This document shows, in pieces, positions 32,811 through 46,477 of a stretch of DNA of 64,000 bases. The position numbers were made by a program, and so were the translations under genes. The stretch is from Azolla caroliniana. Its lineage: Eukaryota; Polypodiophyta. The stretch is taken from positions 17,050,001 through 17,114,000 of the forward strand of contig JBHGNT010000003.1 of the NCBI GenBank assembly GCA_043228905.1. The letters are read 5' to 3'. Within the stretch, counting starts at the first letter, position 1. Every line of letters starts with the position of its first letter. The notes below the pieces were generated by a model. The model was not told the origin of the DNA, did no database searches, and saw only the letters and a program-made list of their open reading frames with translations.

Positions 32811-35499
32811 ATGACCCTTTGATAGCCCTTGTCCACACTCACTCATCGCACAGTCCCCCATCTCGTGCCCCACTCTAGATTAGGCCAATGCCCCGCGGGG
32901 GCCCATTCTACTTGTGCGCTCTCCTCCTTAATACACTTTTGCTTAACCATCGAGCCGCTTCCGTTGTGCGCATCTCATGCACTGTCGTTCATTTGTTTTG
33001 GGTCGCTGTATCTCTACACTTGTGAGGGTCCCAACATGGACCTTGATAGATAAGTCTAGACTTGTTTACTCGCGTTTTGGGTTTATGACAAGATGCCCGT
33101 GTGTGGACCCTCCTTTGTAGATCCTTTGGGATTGGCTTGTCTCTACACATGAGTGGGGGGGAGTATGTTCTAGAGATGGACTATTGTCCACGTCGGGAAT
33201 ACCTACCCATGATTTGAACATGGCCATTCTTGCATTTCGGTTTTACAAGCTCAGTGTGTAACTTTGTGTAAACTCTTGACATCACAACCATTTCTAAATA
33301 ACTCCTTATCAATGTGAGTGTACTCGAATGCGGGGGTCCCTCCTCTACGAGAGTCGAGATGTTCACTTCTTTGCATCTAACTAGCTACATTTTCTATTAT
33401 GGTAAAGCTTGGACAAAGAGATGATATAGAGAAACTATTCAATGGTTTGCTTCTTTTTTGGTTTCAAAAGTCTATAAAAAATATGGGTTTACACTTCCCA
33501 ATGGGCATGTGGTCACATATTTCGAAATATCAAATCGTACAACATGTCCAAAATTTACGTTTGTCTATGTTTAGATTGTAATGAATACAGAAGAATAAAG
33601 GCCGATTGCCGTTTTATATCACAATATCACCCAATTCCACCTCCGTCCTTCGAGCAAATAAATGCCTTTAACGTACAAGAAAAAACAAAGCTTAAAAAGA
33701 GCCTTATATATATATATATATATATTCTTCGAACTTCCTCATTTTTACATCGAGACGTAGAGAAGCAAATGATTCTACTAGCAGAACGTGTGTCAATGCT
33801 CACGACAAATCCCAACATGGCATTTTCTTGTTTGTACCTCATAAAACTCTAAACCCAAAATATCACTACTTATAAAAATGGAGGTAAATTTTGGGATGCA
33901 TTTATATAGCCGACACTCTCTTCTTTTTCACAAACATAAATGTAAAAGTAAGCACGGCATGCTTTCGAAACATTGGACCATAAGTCAAGCATTTAGAAGT
34001 CTTGGAAAAAGGCAATGCTACATGTTGAAACCATGTGATCACCCAAATTGATGACCATCATCATGCTAGTCATTTTTGGCCATCCACGGAACATGTATCA
34101 CCGAAATACGGTACAAATATGACACCTTTAACCCTATGTTTTGTGTGACCTTACCAATAGGGGCATGTCATTCGAACCCCAAAGATATATCAGATGAGAT
34201 CGTTTCGATTCGGAGCGCGACACTTTCACAAGTGGGGTGCAATCCCCCCCCCCCCCTCCCTTGATTGTGTTTAATATACCTAGAACAAAGCACATGGGAA
34301 TAAATAGCCTTTTGCCACGTGGACTCATTGGCGCCAAAATCACATTGAAAAGAAGAAGAAGAAACAAAGGAACTTTAACCCAAAAACATAAAAAAGACTT
34401 TCCCACCAAAAAAGAAACAAAATACAAAAGGGTATATATGTGTATATATATTTTAAAAAAAGGTTGTAATTAGTATATATTTTGTTTTTATGTGAATTTG
34501 CAGTCGAAACAAAATCGGTGCGTTGTGTGATAATTTTTTATTGTTCCATAATCTATTTATTGTTGCCATCTTTATTTAAAAACAAAGAAGGTCTCCATTG
34601 TTTTTTGAGCCCCATGATTTTGCTTTTTCAATGCATAAAAGAAGCATAAAACAAGACAAAACATGAAGCCCCACCCAACCCACCATGAATCATCATCATC
34701 ATCATCCACACTATCATATCAGTTCAGTTCATTTCACATAATAGTAGTAGCACTCGTCGTAGTATGTAGTAGCAAAAGCGGCCTCTCCACATTTGTTTTT
34801 TCTTTTCGTCTACGTTTTACTCCTAAACGTTTCGGACACGAACAATCGCTTATCCCACTCCTCATATTCCATGCTAATATGTTTCCTGTCGGTCCCACAC
34901 TGCTCTTGGTAGTATGTGTGTTATTTTACTTCATTATTTGGGCATATGCCTTGTTTATAAATGCACACATGCAATGGCTTTGATTGATTTTAGCTTCTTT
35001 GTTTAATGTTGCAATGTGCATGTGAAATTATGTGATTTGTTTCTAACAGTATGTATACTGCATGTGTTTGTATTTTTTTTTCATAATAATTTGGGCGTGT
35101 GCCCTCTGGTGAATGTGCACATGCAGTGTCTTACTGTTTGTTTACTGTTTGCAAAGTGTATGTAAGAGTTCATAAAGTATGTATTTTCCTATGTGTGTGC
35201 GTGTGTGTATAGATGAGAAGGGACTTTAGGAAATAAGTGGGTTTAAGATCAAAGAGGGGGAAGAGTCGATAGGAATTAAAATAAAGTAGAAGTTGGGCAG
35301 AGCTGTCTGAGGACATATTAATATTTCTTTTTAAGGGTGCAAATTTGTCTTAGTGCCAACGATGAAGAATAATGTGAACCTAGGGTTAGCGTTGATCCTA
35401 GAAATAAAATCGGGTTGGAGGTTCGGTGAAGTAGGTCAAGTGATGAGGAAACCTGTGTCCAACATCACTTTCTTCTTTAGCAATGGGCAACACTGCTTG
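32811..35499. other. gene-free DNA, partly transposon-like
   Basis: A purine run followed by TATGTTCTAGAGATGG near 33150-33180 resembles a polypurine tract plus LTR start, but I found no partner. A poly-C run lies at 34244-34256. Other open frames (for example 33544-33852 and 34663-34983 plus) have no family pattern. Confidence 0.4.
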
Positions 35500-35852
35500 T
35501 AACAATCGGCAACGGTTCGGTTCGATGGGTTCCAAACCGAACCGTTAAATTTTTTTAAAACCTGAACCGATGAAACCGTTAAACCAAACCATTAAAAAAT
35601 ATTCAAACCGTTAAGCCATTAAACCGGTAAAACCGTGGTTGCATGGTTTGGTTTCGGTTTTAAGCTTAGGTCAAAAATTTTAAAGATTTTCCTAAAATGT
35701 GAGAATAAGGCATGAAAATGATAAGATTGTTTAAAAACGATTTTTAAAAATTTGTTTAAATTGTTTTTTAAAACTTTAAAAAAACTAAAAATTCGTTAAA
35801 CCATTAAAACCACGGTTTGGTTCGGTTCAGACCGAACCGTTGCCGATTGTTA
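35500..35852. mobile_element. hAT-like MITE, copy 2
   Basis: It is 353 bp, bounded by TAACAATCGGCAACGGTTCG and its inverted copy. Flanks are ACTGCTTG (35492-35499) and ACTACTTG (35853-35860), an 8-bp target duplication with one G/A difference. The interior shares CCTAAAATGTGAGAATAAGG with copies 1 and 3. Confidence 0.88.
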
Positions 35853-35860
35853 ACTACTTG

Positions 35861-38800
35861 TATCAAATGCTCAATCATGAGCATTGTTCGCCATGCTCCC
35901 ATTCCTTTTAGTTGTTGTGTAGACACATTCAGAACCAACTAGCCATAATGGGAGTTATCATGGTATGTGTTCGCAACACAATAGGCTCACTCACACCATC
36001 GTATCGAGCTTCACACTAGGGTATAACTTAAGGTTTCAACACGTGAGCATTTCCCAATGGAAAGGCATCGGATATGTCGATTCGGATATGCAAGTTTGAA
36101 TCTCATTGCTCTCAAAAAGTTTAATGAAGAATTTTACTTTTCACCAAATTCCTTTCTTTTTGTCTTGATTGGAAGTTGAAGACACATTTGCCGAATTTTA
36201 GTGTAAAAAAATTGTGTGGTGGCTAGTAGAGAAATGAACAAATTGCATAGTGGCGACTACTATCACTACGAGTAAAATCAAGATGTGAGTAACGGGGAAA
36301 TAGTCAATGTCGTTCAGACAAAAGATCAAGTACTAGTAGATCGATGGTCCTCTTGGAGTCACATAAAAGAATGTCTCGCAAGTTCCATGAGAACACAAAT
36401 GTGTTCTCATGTGGTGGCCTTTCAAAGCACACCTTACGTGTTTAGTTGTTCCAGATGATGAGAAATCCGTTAGACCTATAGGAAAGAATGTCTCCACAAG
36501 TTCCATGGTAAACAAAAGTTTTCATTCATGGATAGCCTTGCCAATAACTTCTTTTGCGTCGAGCCTATAGGATCAAGCCACTAAAGGTTTCACAAGGGAA
36601 TTTGTTGCCTCCCTTTCGTCGCTTCTTTCTTCAAGCTTTGTTCACCCCAAAACTTAAAGTTATAGAGATATATATACAAATAAGTTTGGGTATAACTTAT
36701 AAGTTGATATCAAACCAATTTTAATCGAATGAGGGGAGGTTAGCAGTTGCAAAAACCCGCAATTTACATTTAGTTTTTAGCAATTCAAATAAAAGCTACA
36801 CCATATTACATAGTATATAACCCTTTTGCACAAGCATAAAGAAATTAGGACAAGAAAGAGTTGAGGGAATAGCTTTGATTTGGCATAGTGTCTACAATGA
36901 ACAACAATGCCTTGCTTTTCGTAGACCTCCCACATGCCCTTATGATTTGGTTATTTGCTATATTCAGTCTTTTGTTGTAACTTGGGTGTTCAAATCCCTA
37001 AATGAGTGAACTTGACAACTCTTGGTAATCCAATGCTTTTTCTTTAGAGCATAAACTTTGTTTGTCATTATCCTTGCATGGATGCTTGGCTTCAACAAAG
37101 TGTGTGCCAACTTATTCTTATTTGGGCCACACTTCTAACCACTCATGCATTGATGCTCCGTTTCCCCCTTCCAATCATTGTTACTAGGTTTCAAACCTTA
37201 TTGTGTGTGTTCACAATGAGTAATCCTTTCCATTGGAGCTATGGTTTGTTGTTTTCTTAATCATCTTTTTTACTTTCTCATCCAATGCTCATTTTGTCCA
37301 TAATGTTGACCTCATGTAAAACTTGATTGTTCAGGCATTTTTCCATGCGCACATGCCACATCAAGGCATCATCGATGTTTATTGGTCACAATAAGTCTCT
37401 TCTACACTCCCAAATCTAATGTTGCATTACTAACCTTTTTAAGCATTAACAGACACTTAAGCATTGTACACCATAGTATGTGAAAACTTTTCATTTTAAT
37501 CCCACATAAAATGCTTGATGTTTGACTAGTATGCACATGATCACAATCGATGCCTTGAGATGTACAACTATCCTTCATATACAAATAATTATGTGCTTAG
37601 AAAGAAAGTATTTTATTTCAAGAATCATGAAGCCATTCACATACTTCCCTAACATTTGATATCTCTACCATGATATGGTAATGTGTAGTAAGTGGATGAT
37701 CAGAATCGTGCCATATCCAACATTACATCCTAAAGCACAATGTGAAAACACTGCAATGTAGGTGTAGGAAACCTCTCCATCAACGCACAAGCCTATTGTC
37801 CACAAGATTCACATCTGACGCATCAACATTTACATTCAAATTTGGCAATGCTATCTTTTACACGCATTATATTGTGCAGAATGAGTGAACCTTGAATGTT
37901 GTGAAAGCATTTCTCAAGACCGTAGTGTACACCATATCATCAAGAAATTTGGCAGCATATTGTTAATCACAAGATTTTGCCAGCACAAATCCATGTTTAT
38001 ATAATTCAACTTCTAGAATTTCAATATGATCATCACCTTCAGTTAGCAGTAAACATTTGAGGTAACCACTATCCATGAGATAATTGAGAATCTAGCATAT
38101 TCACCATCGAGAACTATGAAGAGATCACAATATGTATCTAAGAGCTCCTACAATTACGATGATTTAAATCAGCAAGAAGAGCTTCATAACTGTGCGGCAA
38201 GAATATATTGCCCATTCCAAGCAATTGATAGTGCTAGAATACACAGCACAAAGAGTCATTTGCCAACTCCATCCTTGACAATACCCTGGTAATAAGGGAA
38301 ATGGAGAGTATGCGACCTTGTGAGGCACACCATCAAGGACTATAAACCACAATCAAGTTATGTAACTGTTTTATGTCCAGAAGTGGTTAGCTATAGTCAT
38401 GCCTGATGCTATTAGTCACACTTCAGTGAATAGTATCTGCGACAAAAAACAGTATCATTTAAACATTACCCACAACATCTACTCCAAGTCCAATATTAGG
38501 GCTTGAATAATATTCACCTTCTTTAAACTATCTTGAATGTCGCAGCAAGTGAAGTTTAATTGATGAAATACATGCTCAATTGATGAAAAAGTTACATTTA
38601 CATCAAAGAGGAGATCATTTGATATTCAAGTAGTATCACAATCTCCTCACCGTTGAGGTTCTTTATCACTCACAAAACTAATCCTAAACTTAAGTTCTAA
38701 AACCATGTCATAGCTTGAAATAGCTTGTGTATAATTTACTCTTTCAATTCCTTTTTCAAGCTAGACATATACATATTAATCATTAAAATCCTTCACACCA

Positions 38801-38981
38801 GGTAAGGGGAAAAATTACCAAAAGATGATATCATGTGAGGCCATAACATTTGCCTATATATATATGGCACAACATGCGTTTGTTTTTTGCCCCTTGTGTG
38901 CCGGATTTGAGCTCTCAATACAATGCCGAGTAAATCTTTCGAGCACAAAAAATCAGGTGAGCCAGAATTAATTAACAGACA
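35861..38981. other. gene-free DNA
   Basis: No gene is supported. A direct repeat with AAGAATGTCTC and AAGTTCCATG occurs at about 36366-36391 and 36483-36510, and a palindrome with 11-bp arms lies at 36386-36411. Confidence 0.5.
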
Positions 38982-39004
38982 CCCCCCCCCCCCCCTCTCT
39001 CTCT
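38982..39004. repeat. poly-C then CT tract downstream of the 12-exon gene
   Basis: Fourteen C are followed by CT repeats. It lies about 80 bp past the stop codon at 39085 on the minus strand, so probably in the 3' UTR. Confidence 0.9.
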
Positions 39005-39084
39005 TTAAAGTCGAAACTAGTCCTCTCTTTTTTAAGTATTGCTCAACTCTGATTTTGGCATTATGCAAGCACAAAAGTGATTTA

Positions 39085-42000
39085 TTAACCACGTCGCCTC
39101 CGGTGCACAGGAGATCTCGAGGCATCCCTCCTAACCAAAAATAAAAATAAAAAGAGAAAACAAGAAAATAGCATTGGTATCATAAAAAGCTGAAAACTGA
39201 ATATATATAAATCACAATTATGATGACTGCTACACTACATAGCAGCAATTCTCCCTTTTTAGATGTCAAAGTTGAGTATAAAAACCTATAAAGCACTCTT
39301 ACCTGGACTTTTCATGAGGGGCATTCCTGCGATGGATATGCTTGGCATGTGGAGAACGACTACGAGAACGCGAAACTCGTCTAACGATGCACATCATGAT
39401 ATACTGAATAAGTCAAACCAAAAACCAAAAACAAAGAAAAGAGAAAAGATGCTTGCCCCATGCTAAATCCTTTTATGACTGCCCTTTGTGTTGTGCATGA
39501 AAAAGACAGATGTCCAAAAATCTTTCATATCCATACATATATACAGACATTATATATTAAGTATTTCAATGCAAGATAAAATCTCAATGGAAGGAGTTTC
39601 AGCAACCTAGCTTCGTGTATATATTAATAAAGAAAACTGAATACCTTCAAAGTTAGAACACACACAAATGGTTAATTGAAACATCATGTATACATACTTG
39701 ATTCTGGATCTTCCAAGAGGTGAAGGCAAGTTACTATGGTGTTCTCTTCTCGAGCTTGAAGTACGCATCCTCCTGTTGAAAATCAATTCCATCCCAATTT
39801 AAGGTCACATTCATAAAACCTCTCAGTTATTAAAAAATAATAATTCAGTCAAACAATTCATACATAATGAATTAATTACCCTCTGCTCTTATCACTACTT
39901 GATGAAGAGCTTGCACTACCAGAGGATGATGACCTATGGTGCACTTTCTTGTCGATGCTTTCTACATTCCTTGGCCGCCCATTCCTTTCCTTCTTCGCAT
40001 CCCGTTCCTTCTTCTCTTCCTGTTCCTTCTTCTCATACTTCCTCTTATCTCTATCATAGTCTTTATCCCGAGACTTTGTTTTCTCTTTTCCCCTTTCCTT
40101 TCTTTTATCTCTACTGGGATCTCTAAGCCTCTCCTCAATTCTTTCAGCTTTTGGTTCTCTACAATCTTCTCGCTTTTTTTCTTTCACTGACAAATCCTTT
40201 TCCTTGACCAACAAATCCTTTTTCTTAACAGATGAAGAATCCTTTTCCTTCTTTCCCTCATTTCTCTTTTCGTCCTTTTTCTTATCCTTAACAGACAAAT
40301 CATCACTTGCATTCTCCAGCTTTCTTAGAGAACCAGGTGTCTTACTAATACCAGAAGAGCCCAGATCCTGACCCAAAGCTAACCTCATATTTGACTTTGT
40401 CTCATTTCTATCTTGTTCTTGTTCTATAGTTGAAGCAATCTTGGTAGCGCGTTCAGATGATCTATTTTTAGAACTAAAACTAGCTTCTTGGGTGTTAGTC
40501 TCGTTATGTGCATTTTGATCTTCAGACAAAAGGATTCTTCTGCCATTCTGATCATCTCCTCCACTGCTTTGTTCCAAGAATGCAGCATCTTCCTGATCCC
40601 GTGCACGTTTCTTCTTGCTAATGCCAACTTCGTTCTCTGTTCTCTTTTCCACTTCATTTTTCTTAGAATCCGATTCCATTTCCTGCTTCACATCAGGTAT
40701 CTGAATACTATGTTGAAATATTGGATCTGCTATTCCAGATTGAGCATCTCCCTTCAATATACCCTGATTTGAATCACCATCTAGATTTCCATGTTCCTGT
40801 TTCTTCTCTGTTTCAGTTTCTCTAGAACTATCTAGATATTTATCACTCTTAGTGTCCTCAGAATTCTGTATCTCCTCATCATCTGAAGCATAATTTCCAA
40901 GACCGAGAACATCACCTCCCGGTGCACCAGATTCTGAACTTTCCCTGTTTTCATCGCTATCATTTGCCACATGGCCCTTTACGGAAGGTACTAAAACCCT
41001 ACCAGACAACGAAGAGACACCACTATCTAGAGCAGCTGATATATGACCTGTTCTTCTACCTTGATCAACAGAATCTCTATCTGCAATAATATAAAGGATT
41101 ATTGGAACCACATTAAACTATAGATATTTGCACCGAAACAGATAAGAGAAGTGCAGTTTTGCCTTGAATAATATCATTATCATCCTCATCCAATATTTCT
41201 TGTGCTATCTCATCGAAAAGATCTCCAGTGACCTATGTAACATCCCATCTATTTTCAGAAAACCAAACATTTTGCCTGCAGGAATCACTCGTAATCAACA
41301 CGTAATACCTTCAGGAGCACTTCAGTCAACAATCTCTTTATCTCCTGATTAATTGCAGCTGTTCTTGCAGCTTCAATTTCTTCCTGGCACAACCATCAAC
41401 GGACCAGTTCCAACATTAGAGACAGAAGTATGTATTATGGTGTTTGAATATTAAAGGTCCAATATAAGCGCCAAATGGACACCATCCATTCTGCTGCTGC
41501 AAAAATGCTATTCCACAAGAAAACATCACCACACAAAGTTTACATTTCACGCTGGTTTACTGGAGAGTGGTACAACGCAGCATACTGATACTGAAGTAGG
41601 TGATACATGCACCCAAATGTGTCACCCAAGGGTTGAATGATAAGACTGATATAGGCTTACTCACAACCCAAGATCTGAATTATTTCGTAATTGCTCTCTT
41701 TTGCTTATACAGACACATAATTGTTATTGGCTTGTCTTCTATAAATGTAACAAGCTGTCCTTTCATTTAGTTTAATTACACAGGCACAGACAAATAAACT
41801 TAGATGATGCAACGATATCCTGCTATCCTAAGACCAGGTAAGTATAACACATCTCCCACATGGTGAGGTGGGCATATGGTTAAATGTAATGTATTAAATT
41901 ATGAACCCTACAGCGGCAATGACAATATCAACTGCTGCACATCAAATGCTTTATGAATATACGTCCACTTTCAATGCACTGATAAGAGTATTCATTATTG

Positions 42001-45000
42001 GGATCACAGCATAAAGCTTAAACTATAACCCTGCAACACAGCTTCCAAAATCTTCCACCAATAAAGTGATGTAGCGATGAGTTTATTAGCATACCTCTTG
42101 ATCTTCCTCTTCATCATCACTCAAACCAGGTGATCTGCCTCTTATTTTATCAGAGATACCAAGCCTTTGATTTGAAGGAATGATGGATTCTCCATCATTT
42201 CCCTGACTGTGTTCATCTGACAATAGCATACCTGTACCTGTGCCAGGGACATTCCCCGTGAGTCCAGCTGCTTTCTTCTTCATTATTTCCTCTCTTAGCC
42301 ATGATGGCACAGCTGCCTGTCAAAAAATACAACAACCCGGAAGAGAGAATGTTCAAATGTCAATGTCTCTAAAAGACTATAATTGACTACGTTTACTAGT
42401 CGATCAGAGCAACAAAAGGGGGAAAAAACCAACTCAAGAGATTCTCTATTTACCTTTTTAGGACGTTCTGGATAGGCAGTATCTGGCAAGAAAACCGGTC
42501 GTAAAGGTGCACCTGGACCTGGCCCAAGTGATGGGCCAACTCCACCTACAAAAGGTGGAAAACCTAACCCTTGTGCATCAGGTCGTCCATACAAGGGCAT
42601 ACCCATCTGAGGTGGATGAAGAGGATCAAACTGCAGAATACGCCATAAAATATGAAAACCAGATAGGGATGATCCCATTTGTCAAGTCACTTACAAACTT
42701 TGTGCCACATTCGTCGTGTCAACTTAATCATGTCTCATGAGGTAGATATTGAAAATTGAATAATTACCCGCAACTTTTAGAAAATTCATGGTGTATACCT
42801 GAGCAGTAACAGGACCCATAGCAGGGGGGAAGGGCATACCAGGACCTCCAACCGGAGCCCAATTCTGCAGAGAGGCTGGAGACAGACCAAACTCTCCTTC
42901 GTGAGCTTCGACTACCACTGGCAGTTGATACTGTGGGAGAGGTGGTTGCGGCGGTTGTTGATGGTAATTCGAAGGTGGTTGCTGTGGATGTTCATAAACA
43001 TGGGGCATTGGCTTGTCAGTATAGCTAAATCGCGGTTGAGATGACAAAGGTGATGCCTGACTTTGATGCAATAAATGACTTGCCGATTGAATATGCATTT
43101 GAGCTGAGCCTTGTTGTGAAGGTAGTTGATGTACTGAATCAAGGCTGTCAGTACCCGGTGGACCTGTTGTAAAATGAGGTATTCAATTTTGCATTATTGC
43201 AAGCATTATTCATAATGTGGGTTCCTATTTGCAACAAGAAAATCTACCTATACATGCGTGGAAATCCATATCATCGGATTTTTTTATCTTAATTTAGTAA
43301 TATCAATAATACCTTGTTATTCATAATCATCAGTACTTCATTGGAACAGTATAGAATATTAACCTATCATGCTCTAGACTCATCATCAGAAGGCCATGGT
43401 CTTATGTCACTAGATTCTCAATTTACACAAAAATAAACTATCTAATAGATTTGGCATGGCAATAAACTAGACTCAGTATGATAACGGGCATGAATTGCAA
43501 TGGAAAATAGTTATTAATTGGTGATGTTGCTTAAAACCATCTACAAGTACTCAATACCATTAAGGTTGATGCCAAAATATTAAGCCCATTTAAAGTTCAA
43601 ATTTGGGGGTGATAATTTAAAATGGCAAGGGATATTTTGATAAACTTAGAAGCATCAAATTAAATCTGTAAAAACGTTAGGGTTGTAATGGTGTCCTCCT
43701 TGTAAAAATATCATCCAGAAAGGTACCATTTAGAGGAGACAATTCAGTTAAAATGTACACAGATTCTAATTCCAGAACACAGTAGTTAAAACTATAAAAT
43801 AACAGATGTTCTAACAATTGCAATAATCTAAATTATAGAAAGGTAAACTGAAACATTATCCCAGTATAGGAAGTATACAAGAGTTTTAAAATATTTCCAA
43901 CAATAACCTATAGAACAAGACAACTTAAAATTAACTAGACAAAAAAACAGAATAATGAAAAGACAAAGTGAGAAAGACAAAACTTCTTTTGTCTACTAGT
44001 CTAAATAGGACAAGGCATGTAGCTCCAATAATGATTCCCTACCATTTTCTGGCTAACCTAAACAGAACATTCAAGTGATAAGAATATTTCCACCTGCCGT
44101 CCAGAAGAGATCTGCTGTCATAATTAACCTGAATTTCATTTATTAGATGTGGTGACTGTCTACCTGACACAGATTTTCGGTCAGATCCATCGATGCTTGG
44201 TTCCAACATAATCAATGGCTTCTCAAACCCCTGTCTTGGAGGAGGATTATGTTCACCAGATTCCTGATGTTTTTTTTCTTCCATGTGGTGTTCATCTTGT
44301 TGCTTATGCTGGCCATAGTCTGGATATGGTTGAATGGCAGCTGGGGCTGGACTAGGTTCATCCTGGACAACTTTCGAAGCAGCCCAAGCACGAGCTTTTG
44401 CTGCCCAAACTTCCTCCTGGCTTAAGTCAATATTTGGGGCTGAAAAAAGTTGGTACAGAATTAAGATAAAAGGATTTCACCAGACAACAATTATGTGCAT
44501 AAAGGGTAGTTCAACATACACTTTATAAAAATATATCTGTGTACATGTATATGTAATATTTACAAATATACACATATCATGTAACATACATGCTTGCATG
44601 AAGGTATTCTGACCTGGGTAAGACCACTGTTGCTGGTTCCAGACACTGTTATTATTGCCAGCCTGCCAAGCCTGAAATATGGAGATGACTGACTAAAATA
44701 TTGATCGAAATCTTGAACTTGCTAGTGGGAAAATATTTATTAAGGCACCCAAAATGGGCATAATATATACAATTTCAACTAAATTCCTATAAACTCTGTG
44801 ATATTTTCTCGTAATTTCCTTCATTAAATAAAACTCAACTTAAAAAATATTTCTGATATTGAAGTTTGGCACTTTAATGTGAATCCAGATGTAAGGTTTC
44901 AACCAAAAACTTTGAATTGACAGATGAATTTCAATATAGTTTCTTATCATTACATAATTATTAGCTTATATATACTTTTTGCAACTTTGGGTATTCCATC

Positions 45001-45838
45001 GAACTTCAATTTGCAATCATACTCCTATGCTCTTACTTTTCTTGAAACAAAGCAAAACTGAAGTCAATATGAAGGACATTCCTGATCTTTTGACCAAAAA
45101 CCCAGAATTGGTTTTGAATGGGCAATTAAATGCCCCAAATGAGTTTCAAACATAAGCATGGACTTTCTTAAAAACATGCATGAATAACACAAATATTAAG
45201 ACATAGCTAATCTTGGTGACCGCAAACTTAAGTTGAGTTTCAAACACCATTTTTTAAACCCGTTTCAAAGTTGAAATAGGTTTCAAATTTAGGCAGTACA
45301 TCTACATCTTTATCTTTCTTTAAATGACACATTTTCCAGGTATAAGGCATACCTGATCTTGTTCAACAAAACTTGTCAAGGGTTCAAGGACATGTTTGGA
45401 AAACATTTGAAAACTAAAGCTAAAGATATGGAGACATACCTGATCTTGTTGGCCATAAGTGTAAGTAAATTGCGGTGGAACAGATGGGTATTGATGATGA
45501 ACTTGCTGTTGTTGGGGATGAGGATAGTAACCTGCTTGATGCTGTTGATATGGAGGAGCTTGAGAATAGCTGAAAGATTGATCTCCTGGAGGAGCCAGAG
45601 GTGCAGGGGACCATGCCATAGCATGATGTTGTTGATGTTGATATTGCTGATGCTGTTGATGTTGATGCTGATGTTGATATTGATGCTCATTTTGTTGTGG
45701 TGGATATTGATGTTGATAATGGTGGTCATGCTGTTCATGCTGTTGCTGTTGATGCGGTTGAGGAATTGATGGAGCTTGATATTGATGAGGATACCATGAC
45801 CCCATGTTCTGTTGTGGCCGGAAAGGAGATTGTTCCAT
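39085..45838 (-). CDS. large low-complexity, KE/RS-rich probable nuclear protein, 12 exons
   Basis: Exons (minus order): 45838-45440, 44671-44614, 44439-44164, 43163-42799, 42630-42454, 42316-42095, 41383-41309, 41232-41163, 41080-39880, 39772-39698, 39380-39303, 39130-39085; all phases agree, giving 1013 residues. Residues 1-133 are Gln/His/Pro-rich (starts MEQSPFRPQQ). EEVWAAKARAWAASK lies at about 157-171, a Pro-rich part at 245-425, a conserved-looking PSWLREEIMKKKAAGL at about 429-444, a helical acidic segment (AARTAAINQEIKRLL) at 500-548, a long Lys/Glu-rich charged region at 548-948, and an RS-like tail (RVSRSRSRSPHAK). The composition suggests a role in nuclear RNA processing, which is inference; I cannot name an Arabidopsis orthologue. 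Eleven introns are GT-AG except intron 8, which needs a GC donor at 41161-41162. A possible second donor for exon 1 lies at 45352. Confidence 0.85.
45353..45439 (-). other. possible alternative extension of exon 1 (29 codons)
   Basis: The first donor follows AACAAGATCAG at 45439. The same words AACAAGATCAG followed by GTATG recur with the donor at 45352. The 87 bases between are free of stops and keep phase 0, so use of the second donor would add 29 residues, including a Phe-rich stretch. Confidence 0.5.
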
Positions 45839-46440
45839 TACTCTTTTTGTTCCACAACACTCGTGAAACCATAAAGCTTCTTCTTAACCCTTTCTTTGTT
45901 TCTTGCACAAAACCCTAACTTTTTCCCTTTTTGATATCTTTAATCCTTGGAGACGACCTGAGAACTCTCAAAAGCGTTTAAATATTGTTTTAATCCTGAG
46001 AACTCCTAAATTATTTTGGTTTATGTCGCAAAACCCTACAGTAACTTTAGGCCTTGTGTTTCTTTGCCACACCTGTCAAGCACTGAACTAAAGTTTTAAG
46101 ATTTGCTCGAGACCTGCGGAACCCAAACGTTTTAAACCGTAGGTTCTGTTTCCTGCGAAACACTAATGTTAGGTTAAGGTGTTCTTTAGTTCCTCGAGAG
46201 AGAGAGAAAACCTAACGATTATTGAGGGCTGTCTTCTCTGAGAACTGTGTAAAGGAACCAAGATGATGACGCCACGGCCTGGTGTTTTGTTTCCTGCGTA
46301 GCCTTCACTGCCTAAGGAATGAATGAATGCCATACACAGTCCTTCCTGATGGTGATGGTGATGGTGATGGAGCTTTCTGTCACATCACAGTCTTTCTTAG
46401 TTAGGGTTTGCTCTTCTTTCTTTCTCTGTTTTTGTCTGGT
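45839..46440 (-). promoter_or_regulatory. 5' flank of the 12-exon gene
   Basis: This is the presumed leader and promoter. It holds GAGAGAGA runs near 46196-46206 and a GATGGT repeat near 46348-46372. There is no clear TATA box. Confidence 0.35.
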
Positions 46441-46441
46441 T

Positions 46442-46477
<36 letters not shown>
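46441..46477. repeat. TTTC tetranucleotide array
   Basis: About nine TTTC units in a row. Confidence 0.95.

Noticed and set aside
33150-33180. Purine tract plus TGTTCTAGAG as an LTR border
   Set aside because: No second LTR, no PBS and no coding remnant could be linked to it.
40424-40772. Open frames antisense to or shifted in the 12-exon gene
   Set aside because: They overlap exon 9, whose frame is supported by splice phases on both sides.
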